In this document: positions 53,575 through 62,338 of the stretch, in pieces
Layout: the number at the start of each line of letters is the position of its first letter
Position numbering within the stretch: position 1 is the stretch's first letter
The notes under the pieces: generated by a model
Told to the model about the DNA's origin: nothing
The model's database searches: none
What the model saw: only the letters and a program-made list of their open reading frames with translations
Program-made: the position numbers and the translations under genes
Assembly (NCBI GenBank): GCA_035504415.1
Contig: DATJRY010000011.1
Coordinates: 310,001 to 374,000 of the forward strand
Length of the DNA: 64,000 nucleotides
Source: Candidatus Sulfotelmatobacter sp.
GTDB taxonomy: Bacteria; Vulcanimicrobiota; Vulcanimicrobiia; Vulcanimicrobiales; Vulcanimicrobiaceae
Direction of reading: 5' to 3'

Positions 53575-55004
53575 TAGGCGGCGGGGGCGGGAGTGAGCAC
53601 GGGACGCGCCGCCTGGGCGGCGGCGATGGCGCGCGCGAGCGGTTCGTCACCGAGCGCGCGGGCGAGACGGTCGTGCACGAGTCGGGTCGCGGCGACGAAC
53701 CGCGCGCGCTGCGCGTCGTCGAGTAACTCGACGGTCATGCGCTGCGCGAGCTGCGCCAGCAGCTCGTCTTCGAGACGCGCGGCGGCCGCGCGCTGCTCGG
53801 TGAGCGCGTCGCGCATCGCTTCGCCGACCAGCAGCGCACCCGAGCCCAGCGCGGCCAGCAGCTCCGCGTTGGCCACCAGCACGTGCGCCGAGACGGCGTG
53901 CCGCGTCAGCACCAGCCGCTGCTGCGCGCTCCACAGCTCGAGCCCGGCGATGTTCGCCAGCGCGTTCTCTTGGGCGTCGATCTCGCCGGCCGCGAGCGCT
54001 TCGGCCAGGCGCGGAAACGGCAACGGGACGGCGATCGCGCCCAGCGCTTCGGCGAGGTGCACGTTGATCGGCGACTGCTGCACGCGCAGCCGCAAGCCGC
54101 GCAGCGCGTCGGGGTCGCGCACGACCTGATCGCGCGTCGTGAGCGATCGCATGCCGTTGACGACGAAGCCGAGCCCGGTCAGCCCGAGGTCGGCCAGCCC
54201 GTCGAGCACGCGCGCGCCGAACGGTCCGTCGAGGAACGCGTCGGCGTGCGCGAAGCCGTCGAGCAGGTACGGCAGCTCGATCAGCTGCGCCTCGGGCAGC
54301 AGCGTTCCGGCCACCGGCGCGGTCACCGAGGCCAGCGCGAGGTCGCCGCTGCGCAGATCGACCAGCGTCTGCACCTCGCCGCCCGGCGCGCGCGACGGCA
54401 ATTCCAGCGCGACGCGGATCGCGCCGCCGCTGCGCTCGTCGACCAGCTCGGCGAAGCGCGTCAGCGCGCGGCCGACGTTCGAGCGCGGCACCGTCAGCGT
54501 CGCCACGCGCAGCGTCGTCACCAAACCGGCGCGCGGACGCGGGGCGAGCGGACGCGGTCCGCCGGTGGCCGCCGGCGTCTGCCGGGCCGCGCGCTCGACC
54601 CGCGCCAACGCGTCCGGCCCCAGGTCCGGCTCGAGCGCCGCCAGCGCGCGGCCGAGCGGCTCGAGCTCGGCCAGCAGCGCCCGCGTGCGCGCGGTCGGGT
54701 GGACGCGGATGACGCGCTTGTCGCTCGGGTCGGGGCGGCGCTGCGCAAGGCCGGCGTCCTCGAGCTTGTCGAGGTGGCCGCTGAGCGAGGAGCCGTCGAG
54801 CCGCAGCGCCGCCGCCAGGTCGGACGGCCGGGCGCCGCCCTCGGCCGCCGCCAACAGCAAGAGAACGAAGTACGGGACGTAGCTCAGGCCGTGCGGGCGC
54901 AGCCGGCGGTTGTACTCGCGCACCAGCTCGCGCGCCGCGACGTCCAGGGCGAAGCCCCGAAAGTCGGACGGATGGAGCGAGGGCGCGGACCGCGTGGCTG
55001 CCAA
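53574..55004 (-). CDS. MarR-type regulator fused to a TRAP (DctP-like) ligand-binding domain
   Basis: 476 residues. Residues about 1-145 are a MarR winged helix: LSYVPYFVLLLLAAAEGGAR, SDLAAALRLDGSSLSGHLDKL and RRPDPSDKRVIRVHPTARTR. After a Pro/Arg linker, residues about 165-445 follow the DctP fold of TRAP transporters: LRVATLTVPRSNVGRALTRF at the start, LRGLRLRVQQ with the carboxylate-binding Arg, and PLPFPRLAEALAAGEIDAQENAL. No signal peptide, so the domain is cytoplasmic. It starts the nine-gene operon, 11 bases before the binding-protein gene. Ligand sensing by the DctP domain is inference. Confidence 0.82.
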   Translation of the reverse strand: MAATRSAPSLHPSDFRGFALDVAARELVREYNRRLRPHGLSYVPYFVLLLLAAAEGGARPSDLAAALRLDGSSLSGHLDKLEDAGLAQRRPDPSDKRVIRVHPTARTRALLAELEPLGRALAALEPDLGPDALARVERAARQTPAATGGPRPLAPRPRAGLVTTLRVATLTVPRSNVGRALTRFAELVDERSGGAIRVALELPSRAPGGEVQTLVDLRSGDLALASVTAPVAGTLLPEAQLIELPYLLDGFAHADAFLDGPFGARVLDGLADLGLTGLGFVVNGMRSLTTRDQVVRDPDALRGLRLRVQQSPINVHLAEALGAIAVPLPFPRLAEALAAGEIDAQENALANIAGLELWSAQQRLVLTRHAVSAHVLVANAELLAALGSGALLVGEAMRDALTEQRAAAARLEDELLAQLAQRMTVELLDDAQRARFVAATRLVHDRLARALGDEPLARAIAAAQAARPVLTPAPAA

Positions 55005-55133
55005 ACGAGCTGCCTCCTGGCCGGAGTGCGACGTGGAGGCAACGATACCGCCGAGAAGCGGCTACGTCAATATTTCGGTTCCCAAGTAATTGCGGAGGTG
55101 TGAGCGATCATCTAGTCGCACGCTCGCTCGGAC

Positions 55134-55655
55134 ATGGCGACGACGCAAGTCTGGGAAGACACCATCCACCTGCTGCTGGGCAACGTGATCTACACGCACC
55201 TGTACGCCTACGTGGATCCGGCGCTCGCGCAAGGCGCGAGCTTGCAGAACGCGTTCACCTTCGAAGCCGACGTGCGCGTCGCGAGCGCGGAGCTCTACAC
55301 GACCGCGCGCGTCCCGCTGGCGAACGGCGCGCTCACCGCGACGCCGACGCTGGCCGAGTACGCCGCGCAGCTCGGCACCGTGCAAGGCGAGATCGACGAT
55401 TGGAACTGTTTGCCGACGCCGGGTGCGTGGGCGACCGCGACGGCGGTGCACTTCCTGATCGCCGCCAAAGCCGACGCGTCCGTCCCGCTGACGACGATCG
55501 AACAAGCCATGCCGGCGCTCAAGCCGGTGCTCGGCGTGGTCGGACCGTTTCTTCCGCAGAAGGTACGGATCACGATCGGCCACGCGCCCGTCCACATCCC
55601 GATCGCGCGGGATCAGACGGGCGCGGTGGTCGCGATCAACGGGACGCGGCTTTAG
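55134..55655 (+). CDS. Hypothetical protein
   Basis: 173 residues, not recognised. No signal peptide. Alternating strands in the middle and short amphipathic helices; PTPTLAEYAAQLG-type and EQAMPALKPVLGVVGPFLP segments. No ribosome site is clear before the ATG. The stop overlaps the end of the convergent Tat-exported binding protein by four bases. The 129-base gap to the MarR-DctP gene holds an imperfect CAATATTT-N8-AAGTAATTG-like repeat that could be a MarR operator. Confidence 0.6.
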   Translation: MATTQVWEDTIHLLLGNVIYTHLYAYVDPALAQGASLQNAFTFEADVRVASAELYTTARVPLANGALTATPTLAEYAAQLGTVQGEIDDWNCLPTPGAWATATAVHFLIAAKADASVPLTTIEQAMPALKPVLGVVGPFLPQKVRITIGHAPVHIPIARDQTGAVVAINGTRL

Positions 55656-56917
55656 GTGACCTTGGGCGTGTAGCCCGGACGGCCGCCGACGGAGCTGGCG
55701 GCGATCGACGCGCTCGCCGCCTTCGCCCACGGCGACTCGCACGTGCCGTCGGACTCGGCGGTCGGCACCGTCGCGACGACGTCGAACATGAACTGCGTTT
55801 TCTCGAACTGCTTGCGCGAAACGACGGCGCCCGCGTAGCAGTCCTGCGCGTTCTGGTGGTCGCAGCCGTGCCAGCGCGACGGGTTCTCCTTGAACCCGTT
55901 GAAGCTGTGATCGGCGAACGCCTTGGCCAGCTTGCCGGCGTCGGTCGTACCGGCGCCTTCGATGCGATCGGCCAACTGCATCAGCGCCGCGTACCCGTAG
56001 TAGTGGCGCGCCGAGATCGGGCCGTGGATGTCGCGGCGCAGCCGCTGCACCAGCTTGCGCGAGGAATCGGAGACGTCCGGCGCCCACAGCACCGAGAACG
56101 TCGCGCCTTGCACTGCGTCCAGCGGGATCGCGTCGTAGTAGTAGTCCTCGAGGTTGATCCCGGCCAAGTGGATCTTCTTCTGCAGACCGAATTGCACGAA
56201 CGCGTGCACGGCGTTGGCGGCGTCGACGCCGCTGTTCGCCAGCACCAGCACGTCCGCGCCGCTGGTCTGCACCTTCGTCATCGGTGCGGAGAAGTCGTTG
56301 GTGCCCAGCGGCAGGATGTCGTGGCCGACTTCGGTCCCGCCGGCGCGCGCCAACAGCGGCGCCAACTGATTGTAGGCGTCTTTGCCGAGCGCGTAGTCGG
56401 CCTGCACGAAGTACCACTTCTTGCCCAGCGCCAAGAGGCGGTTCGCCATCGGGTTGAGCGCCATGCGTGCGTTGAGGCCGAAGCGGTAGGTCAGCGCGCG
56501 CGCCTTGGCACCGGTCAGCGTCGAGTCGAACGGGCCGATCGAAAGGTTGAAGACGCCCAGCTCATCGGCCAGCGGCGCCAGCGCCAGCCCGCTGCCCGAC
56601 GACGTGCCGCCGTAGATGACGTCGACGTTCTCTTGGCCGACCAGGCGGCGCATCTCGCTGACCGCGACGGCCGGCTTGGAGGTGTCGTCGCCGGTGACGA
56701 GCTCGTAGCGGACGCCGCCGCGACGGTTGAGGTCGGCCAGTGCGATCGCCGCGCCGACCTTGTGCTTCGCGGCGACGTCGGAAAAGACGCCGCTGAACGA
56801 GTCGAGGAAGCCGATCCGCACCGTCGGCTTGCCGGTCGCGGCGAGCGAGATCGAGGGGAAGGCCGCGGCGGTCGCGGCGGCCGCGGTACCACGGAGAAGA
56901 TCGCGCCGAGTGGGCAT
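55652..56917 (-). CDS. Tat-exported LivK-type substrate-binding protein
   Basis: 421 residues; GGAGG lies 7 bases before the ATG. A twin-arginine signal is evident (PTRRDLLRG, hydrophobic AAAATAAAF, cleavage near SLAA). The type 1 periplasmic fold starts VRIGFLDSFSGVFSDVAAKH. It belongs to the amide/branched-chain binding group, some of which act as stand-alone sensors or partner the importer at 48989-53562. Cysteine pairs near the C terminus (HGCDHQNAQDCYAG) suggest a disulfide. The gene is downstream of the LuxR regulator and on the same strand. Confidence 0.88.
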   Translation of the reverse strand: MPTRRDLLRGTAAAATAAAFPSISLAATGKPTVRIGFLDSFSGVFSDVAAKHKVGAAIALADLNRRGGVRYELVTGDDTSKPAVAVSEMRRLVGQENVDVIYGGTSSGSGLALAPLADELGVFNLSIGPFDSTLTGAKARALTYRFGLNARMALNPMANRLLALGKKWYFVQADYALGKDAYNQLAPLLARAGGTEVGHDILPLGTNDFSAPMTKVQTSGADVLVLANSGVDAANAVHAFVQFGLQKKIHLAGINLEDYYYDAIPLDAVQGATFSVLWAPDVSDSSRKLVQRLRRDIHGPISARHYYGYAALMQLADRIEGAGTTDAGKLAKAFADHSFNGFKENPSRWHGCDHQNAQDCYAGAVVSRKQFEKTQFMFDVVATVPTAESDGTCESPWAKAASASIAASSVGGRPGYTPKVT

Positions 56918-56995
56918 GATGAAGCCTCCATCGTCGGGTCGTTTGCAACGTCAAGTATCGACGCGGCGGGTGCTGACTCCGCCCGGCGGGCGGCT

Positions 56996-58546
56996 TCAGG
57001 CCAGCTTGTCGGCGGTGATGCCCAGCTCCGCGCAGCGCGCGATCAGTGCCGCGCGCGCCCGGACCTCGAACGCCCCGAAGATCCGCCGGGTGTGGTTGTG
57101 CACCGTGTACGGGCTGCGGTCGAGGGCCCGGGCGATCCCTTTCATGTTCTCGCCGCCCAGCAGATAACGCAGGACGGTGCGTTCCGCCGGGGTCAGCTTG
57201 GCCAAGGCGGCCGAGGCCGGCGGCGCGGGCGGTGCCTGACCGAACCACGCGTAGGGCGCGCGCGAGAGCGCGACGTCGACGTCGTGCTGATAGCGCTCCT
57301 GGCCGGTCAGACGCTGCAGGTCGCGCGCGACGAGCGCGGCGCGCACGCGAAAATCGAGCGCGACCCACAGCCCGCGTGCGCGCTCGTAGTGCTCGATCGC
57401 CTCTTTGGGCCGGCCCGCGACCTCGCTGACGCGACCCAGCGCCATCGCCTCGAACGCCGGCAGCCGGCGGTCGCCGGTGCCGCCGCCTTCGGGCGCGCCG
57501 GAGAGGTTCCGGTAGAGCGCCAGCGCGGTGCGCGCCTCACCCGGCATCGCCTCGGCGGCCTCGATCGCGAAGTTCGTCAGCGCGAGCCGTTCGCCGTCGT
57601 CGACCTTCGCCCACGAGACGCCGTCGATCAGCGACCACGCCGAGTCGAACTGCGCGCGGGCCGCGAACTCGTCACCGACCAGCGCGCTCAGCGCGGCGGC
57701 GTTGGTCTCGGCAATCGCGCGCCGCGCGTCGGTCGGCGCCGCGTAGACCGCGTCCCGCGCGAGCTGCCACGCCGCGCCGACGTCACCGCGGAGCAGCGCG
57801 AGTATGCGTTCGCAGCCGAGCGTGCCGGTGTGTTGGCGCGCGACGCCGCTCGTCCAGCGCGTCGCGGAGAGATACGGTGCGTAACGCTTGGCCAACCGAA
57901 GGTCGATGGTCTCGCTGGCGATGGTCGCCAAACCGTGGATGAGGCGCGCGCGCACGAACAGGTCCTCGCGCGGCGCGCCGGCGAGCACGTGCAGCGCCTC
58001 GAGGAAATGCTCCGCGGCGGCGGCGTAGCGCTCGCGCCGCATCTCGATCGCACCGAGCAGCCGCGTGAGCCGCGCGCGCCACACGTCGCGCGCGTCGGGC
58101 AGCGCCGCTTCGACGAGCTGCTCGGCGGCCTGCAGCTCGCCGTCCTCCCACGCCGCCGTCGCGGCATGGAACGCGTACTCGGCGCGCGCGTCCGCCGACG
58201 CGTCGTTCACCATCGCCGCCGCCGCGGCGAACGCCGCGGCGGCTTCACGCGGCTTGCGGCGCGCGCGCAGGGCCGCGCCGCGCAGCGCCGCCGCGCTGAC
58301 GCGCGCGTCGGGCGTATCGGCGCGCTCGGCGGCCGCCATCGCGGCGTCGCCGCCCGCCACCGGGTCGCCGGAGCGCAAGTGCGTGCGCGCCCGCAGCAGC
58401 AACGTTTCCACGCGCACGGCTTCGTCGTCGGGTAGCAGTGCCAGAGCCGCGAGCGCCCGCTCGTATTCCGCGTCGTAGAACGCGCTGGTCGCGACGTCGA
58501 TCAAACTGACGTCGTGCGCGGTCGGGATGACCGCCGGTTTGGCCAT
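56996..58546 (-). CDS. TPR-containing LuxR-family regulator
   Basis: 516 residues. Residues about 20-430 are helical repeats with TPR-type spacing (EYERALAALALLPDDEAV, REAAAAFAAAAAMV, KEAIEHYERARGLWVAL). A LuxR/GerE helix-turn-helix closes the protein (LTPAERTVLRYLLGGENMKG, then SPYTVHNHTRRIFGAF). There is no receiver domain and no ATPase module, so it may respond to a protein or small ligand through the TPRs. It lies between the glutamine-synthetase-like gene and the Tat-exported binding protein, same strand, so local control of that operon is likely. Confidence 0.82.
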   Translation of the reverse strand: MAKPAVIPTAHDVSLIDVATSAFYDAEYERALAALALLPDDEAVRVETLLLRARTHLRSGDPVAGGDAAMAAAERADTPDARVSAAALRGAALRARRKPREAAAAFAAAAAMVNDASADARAEYAFHAATAAWEDGELQAAEQLVEAALPDARDVWRARLTRLLGAIEMRRERYAAAAEHFLEALHVLAGAPREDLFVRARLIHGLATIASETIDLRLAKRYAPYLSATRWTSGVARQHTGTLGCERILALLRGDVGAAWQLARDAVYAAPTDARRAIAETNAAALSALVGDEFAARAQFDSAWSLIDGVSWAKVDDGERLALTNFAIEAAEAMPGEARTALALYRNLSGAPEGGGTGDRRLPAFEAMALGRVSEVAGRPKEAIEHYERARGLWVALDFRVRAALVARDLQRLTGQERYQHDVDVALSRAPYAWFGQAPPAPPASAALAKLTPAERTVLRYLLGGENMKGIARALDRSPYTVHNHTRRIFGAFEVRARAALIARCAELGITADKLA

Positions 58547-58559
58547 GCTGACGATTGCG

Positions 58560-60011
58560 TCAGAAGACCTCGAAATACTCCCGCTGTTCCCAATTCGTCA
58601 CGTGCTGTTGAAAGCGCGTCAATTCCGCGTGTTTGATCGTCAAGAAATAGTCCACGAAGTCCTCGCCCAGGCCCGCGCGCAGCACGCGGTCGGCGTCGAG
58701 CGCGGCCAGCGCTTCGCCCAGCGATCCCGGCAGCGCCGGCGCGTCGGCGTGATACGGCGCGTCCGCCGACGGACCGGGATCGCGCGCGCTCTCGAGCCCG
58801 TCGAGTCCCGCGATCACCTGCGAGGCGACGAACAAGTACGGGTTGGCGGCCGGCTCGCCGATGCGGTTCTCGACGTGCGTGGCCGGATCGCCGGGCTCGC
58901 CGACGACGCGCAGCATCGCGCCGCGGTCGTCGACCGCCCACGCGGCACGATCGGGTGCCAGCGAGTTCGCGCGAAAGCGGCGGTAACCGTTGATGGTCGG
59001 CGTGCTCAGTGCCGTCGCACCGGCCGCGTGCGCCAGCAACCCGCCCAGCCATGCGCGCCCGACCGCCGAGACGACCTCGCCCGATGCGGCGTCGCCGACG
59101 AACGCGTTGGCACCGCTCTCGCTCGCGATCAGCGATTGGTGCAAGTGCCAGCCGCTCGACATGACGTGCGGAATCTGCGGCCGGCACATGAAGGTGACGT
59201 GATAACCGTGACGGCGGCACAGCTGTTTGGCGGCGTTGCGAAAGAGCACCATCGCGTCGGCCGCGTCGAGTGCGCGCTGCGGGGCGAAGGTGACCTCGCA
59301 CTGGCTGGGCCCGTACTCGAGCTCGAGCGAGCGCAGCGGCAGCTCGAGCGCCAGCGCGCCGGCGCGCAGCACCTCGAGGATCGGCTCGAGCGCATCGTAG
59401 CGCAGCTCCGAGAGATGCTGGTAGCCTTTGGTCGTCAGCCGCACGGAGGGCGGCGTGCCGGGCTCGCCGGCATCGCCCGCGTCCTCCAGGCGCAGCGCGG
59501 CGTCCTCGAGCGCGAACACGTGCATCTCGACTTCGAGGCCGCAGATCATCTCGTAGCCGCGGGCCGCGAGCCTCTGGAGCGCCGCGCGCGCGATCCCGCG
59601 CGTGCTGAACGGCATCGCCGCGCCGTCGCGCGTATAGAGATCGCACAGCACCCAACCCGCGTCGCGCGCCCACGGCAGAACGCGAAAGGTCGCCGGATCG
59701 GGCAGCATCACCATGTCGCGCGCACCGCGCAGCGCGGCCAGGCCGCCGGTGGCGGCGTCGTTCGCGAACAGGGAGAAGACGGTCCGGTTGGCGGTGTCCT
59801 TGCCCAGGATCGACGCCGGCAGGCCCCAGCCGTCGGCGAACGCGCCGGGCAGCTCGCCGGCGACGATCGTCTTGCCGCGCACGAGCCCGTGTTGGTCGAC
59901 GCACGCCAGCCGCACGACGTTCAGCCCGTCGCGCGCGACGCGTTCGAGCACCTCGCTCGCCGCGCGCTCGCGCGCGCCGGTCGCGACGCCGCAGCGCTCG
60001 GCCAGCGTCAC
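58560..60011 (-). CDS. Glutamine-synthetase-like gamma-glutamyl ligase
   Basis: 483 residues from the GTG at 60011. The ATP/glutamate fold is clear: GLEVEMHVF, TFMCRPQIPHVMSSGWHLHQ with a metal-binding His, and STPTINGYRRFRANS. The usual adenylylation loop is absent, and the N-terminal domain is that of the gamma-glutamyl amine ligase branch rather than true GlnA. The gene overlaps the Rieske oxygenase by 4 bases (GTGA). In aniline and similar degraders, such a ligase first makes a gamma-glutamyl amide that the oxygenase then attacks. That specific use here is inferred. Confidence 0.85.
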   Translation of the reverse strand: MTLAERCGVATGARERAASEVLERVARDGLNVVRLACVDQHGLVRGKTIVAGELPGAFADGWGLPASILGKDTANRTVFSLFANDAATGGLAALRGARDMVMLPDPATFRVLPWARDAGWVLCDLYTRDGAAMPFSTRGIARAALQRLAARGYEMICGLEVEMHVFALEDAALRLEDAGDAGEPGTPPSVRLTTKGYQHLSELRYDALEPILEVLRAGALALELPLRSLELEYGPSQCEVTFAPQRALDAADAMVLFRNAAKQLCRRHGYHVTFMCRPQIPHVMSSGWHLHQSLIASESGANAFVGDAASGEVVSAVGRAWLGGLLAHAAGATALSTPTINGYRRFRANSLAPDRAAWAVDDRGAMLRVVGEPGDPATHVENRIGEPAANPYLFVASQVIAGLDGLESARDPGPSADAPYHADAPALPGSLGEALAALDADRVLRAGLGEDFVDYFLTIKHAELTRFQQHVTNWEQREYFEVF

Positions 60012-61312
60012 CGCGCGCTGCCGGCCTGTACGCCTTGCGCCCAGGGGCTGGCCGCGCGCCGTTCGGCGACCAAGCGGTGCCAGTGCGCTTCCCAGTCGCC
60101 GGCCGGCGCGATCGTGTCGATCGTGTCCGGACCGCCGCCCGGCGACGGTGCGAACGCCGGCGCGCCCGGCTCGAGCGCTTCGAGCAGCAGCCGGCGATAT
60201 TGCGTGATCGCCTTGTCGGCCGAACCCAAGTGCTCGCGGGTGCGGTCGGCGATCGCGCCTTGCGACTCGACCGCCCACTGGTCGTGCACGTTGATGTCCT
60301 CGCCCATTCCGGTGTAGGTGCTGGTCCGCTGCTCGTCGGCGTTGAAGCCGTACGCGTTGGCGCGGCCGATGCGCGGGACGTAGTCGGGCAGCTCGTAGAG
60401 CCGCAGCCGTTGCGCGCGCATCTGCGCCTTGTCGACCGGCGCGTCGTAGGCGGTGAACGCCGCGTACCAGTAGTTCGTCACGTCGTCGACCGGCACGTGC
60501 CACTGCAGGATCGTCATCTGGGGGCTGAGCGGGATCAAGAACGCGTTCGGAAAGACGAGATGCGTGACCCGCACGTGGACGCTGGTGGGGTCGAGCGCGC
60601 GCAGCGTCGTCAGCTCGAGCCCGTTGGTGTCGCGCCGCACGTCGATGCGCGGCCGGGTGTATTCGCGCATGATCTTGGTCATCGGCAGATCGGAGGCCGA
60701 CGAGTTGGCGCGAAACTGCTTGCCGTATTCGCCGCCCGGCGCCTCGTCCTCGAAGAAGCGGTGCAGGAACGAGGCGTGCGAGGGATCGATGCCAACCTCG
60801 ACCGCCTGCAGCCAGTTGCACGCGACGAGTCCCTTGAAGGCGAACGTGTACGCGTCCGGCGCGCGAAAGCAGTCGTAGTCGGGAAACGCCGGCGGTTCAC
60901 CCTCGCCGAGATAGCCCCACAGAATGCCGGCGCGCTCGACGATCGGGTACGCGCGCTGGCGCATGCGCGCGCAGAACGTGCTGTCCTCGGGCTCGGCCGG
61001 CATCTCCAGGCACCGCCCGTCGGTCGCGAACAGCCAGCCGTGGAAGGTGCAGCGCAACCCGCCGTCCTCGAGCCGCCCGAAGGCGAGGTCGGCGCCGCGG
61101 TGCGGGCACGCGCGCTCGAGCAGTCCCAGGTTGCCGCGCTCGTCGCGGAACGCGACCAGCTCTTCGCCCATGACGCGCACCGCGCGCACCGGGCGCTCGG
61201 GCGGCAGCTCGTCGGCGAGCGCGACGGGCTGCCAGAAGCGGCGCAACAGCGCGCCCGCGGCGGTGCCGGCGCCGGTGCGCGTGACCAGGGCGTTCTGTTC
61301 GGCGGTCAGCAT
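60008..61312 (-). CDS. Rieske-type aromatic ring-hydroxylating oxygenase
   Basis: 434 residues from the ATG at 61312. The Rieske cluster is in ACPHRGADLAFG and CTFHGWLFATDG (C-x-H and C-x2-H). The mononuclear iron site follows in EVGIDPSHASFLHRFF. The length and motif layout match phthalate 4,5-dioxygenase-like single-component oxygenases, which need a separate reductase that is not encoded here. It opens the leftward operon with the gamma-glutamyl ligase and faces the DUF1028 gene across 32 bases. Confidence 0.9.
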   Translation of the reverse strand: MLTAEQNALVTRTGAGTAAGALLRRFWQPVALADELPPERPVRAVRVMGEELVAFRDERGNLGLLERACPHRGADLAFGRLEDGGLRCTFHGWLFATDGRCLEMPAEPEDSTFCARMRQRAYPIVERAGILWGYLGEGEPPAFPDYDCFRAPDAYTFAFKGLVACNWLQAVEVGIDPSHASFLHRFFEDEAPGGEYGKQFRANSSASDLPMTKIMREYTRPRIDVRRDTNGLELTTLRALDPTSVHVRVTHLVFPNAFLIPLSPQMTILQWHVPVDDVTNYWYAAFTAYDAPVDKAQMRAQRLRLYELPDYVPRIGRANAYGFNADEQRTSTYTGMGEDINVHDQWAVESQGAIADRTREHLGSADKAITQYRRLLLEALEPGAPAFAPSPGGGPDTIDTIAPAGDWEAHWHRLVAERRAASPWAQGVQAGSAR

Positions 61313-61344
61313 GGTCGCCCGTTCTCGGACGGGAAGCGGCGCCC

Positions 61345-62211
61345 ATGCCGCAGCCCACGACGTTCTCGATCGTCGCCGCCGATCCGCGCACGAACGAGAT
61401 CGGGATCGCCGTCCAGTCGAAGTTCCTCTCGGTCGGCGCGGCCGTCCCGTGGGTCGAAGGCGCGGTCGGCGGCGTCGCGACCCAGGCCTGGGCGAACACG
61501 ACCTTCGGGCCGCGCGGCCTGCGCGCGCTGCGCGACGGTGCCGCGCCCGACGACGTGCTGCGCGCGTTGCTCGCCGACGATCCACAGGCCCAGGACCGGC
61601 AGGTGGGCATCGTCGACGCCCAGGGCCGCGCCGTCACCTTCACCGGCGAACGCTGCATCGGCTGGGCGGGCGGAGTCGCCGGCGACGGGTTCGCGGCGCA
61701 AGGCAACTGTCTGGCCGGCGCCGCCGTCGTCGACGCGCTGGCCGCGACGTTCCGCGGCGCGCGCGGCACGCTCTCGGACCGGCTCGTCGCGGCGCTGGCG
61801 GCCGCCCAGCGCGCCGGCGGCGACAAACGCGGGCAACAGAGCGCGGCGCTCGTCGTCGCCAAACCGGGCGGCGGGTACGGCGGGTTCAACGACCGCTACG
61901 TCGATCTGCGCGTCGACGACCACGCGGCGCCGATCGACGAGCTGGCGCGCATCCTCGAGCTGCACAAGCTCTACTTCTTCCCGCCCGCGCCCGAAGACGT
62001 GCTCGTGGTCGACGACGCGCTGGGGCGCACGCTCGTGCGCGAGCTGGTGCGCCTCGGCGAGCTTCCCGCCGGCGCGAGCGCGTACGACCAGCGCGCCCGC
62101 GACGCGCTCGTCGCGCTCATGCACGTCGAGAATCTCGAGAACCGCGTGCGCGACGACGGCACGATCGACCGTCAGACGCTGGACTACCTCACCGCGCTGC
62201 GCCGCGGCTGA
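61345..62211 (+). CDS. DUF1028-family Ntn-hydrolase-like protein
   Basis: 288 residues. TFSIVAADPRTNEIGIAVQS opens the DUF1028 fold, followed by AVPWVEGAVGGVATQAWAN, both diagnostic. The C-terminal 100 residues are helical and mark the longer version of the family, sometimes called a peptidoglycan-binding type. DUF1028 is related to Ntn hydrolases, with an amidase-like role suspected but not proved. Divergent from the Rieske gene. Confidence 0.87.
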   Translation: MPQPTTFSIVAADPRTNEIGIAVQSKFLSVGAAVPWVEGAVGGVATQAWANTTFGPRGLRALRDGAAPDDVLRALLADDPQAQDRQVGIVDAQGRAVTFTGERCIGWAGGVAGDGFAAQGNCLAGAAVVDALAATFRGARGTLSDRLVAALAAAQRAGGDKRGQQSAALVVAKPGGGYGGFNDRYVDLRVDDHAAPIDELARILELHKLYFFPPAPEDVLVVDDALGRTLVRELVRLGELPAGASAYDQRARDALVALMHVENLENRVRDDGTIDRQTLDYLTALRRG

Positions 62212-62300
62212 TCGCCCGCGCCATCCCGGTCGACCGTGCGACAGAGCTGGCGGCATCCGCGTCCAAGTCGGCTACCATCGGCCCGGGATACCGCGCTCGC

Positions 62301-62332
62301 TTGATTCGCCGGGCGCGCTTTGCGCGTATACT
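62301..62332 (+). promoter_or_regulatory. Promoter of the multicopper oxidase, possibly leaderless
   Basis: TTGATT (62301-62306) and TATACT (62327-62332) are separated by 20 bases. The ATG at 62339 is only six bases after the -10, so transcription would begin at or next to the start codon. No Shine-Dalgarno sequence can fit before it. Confidence 0.42.
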
Positions 62333-62338
62333 GAGGCC

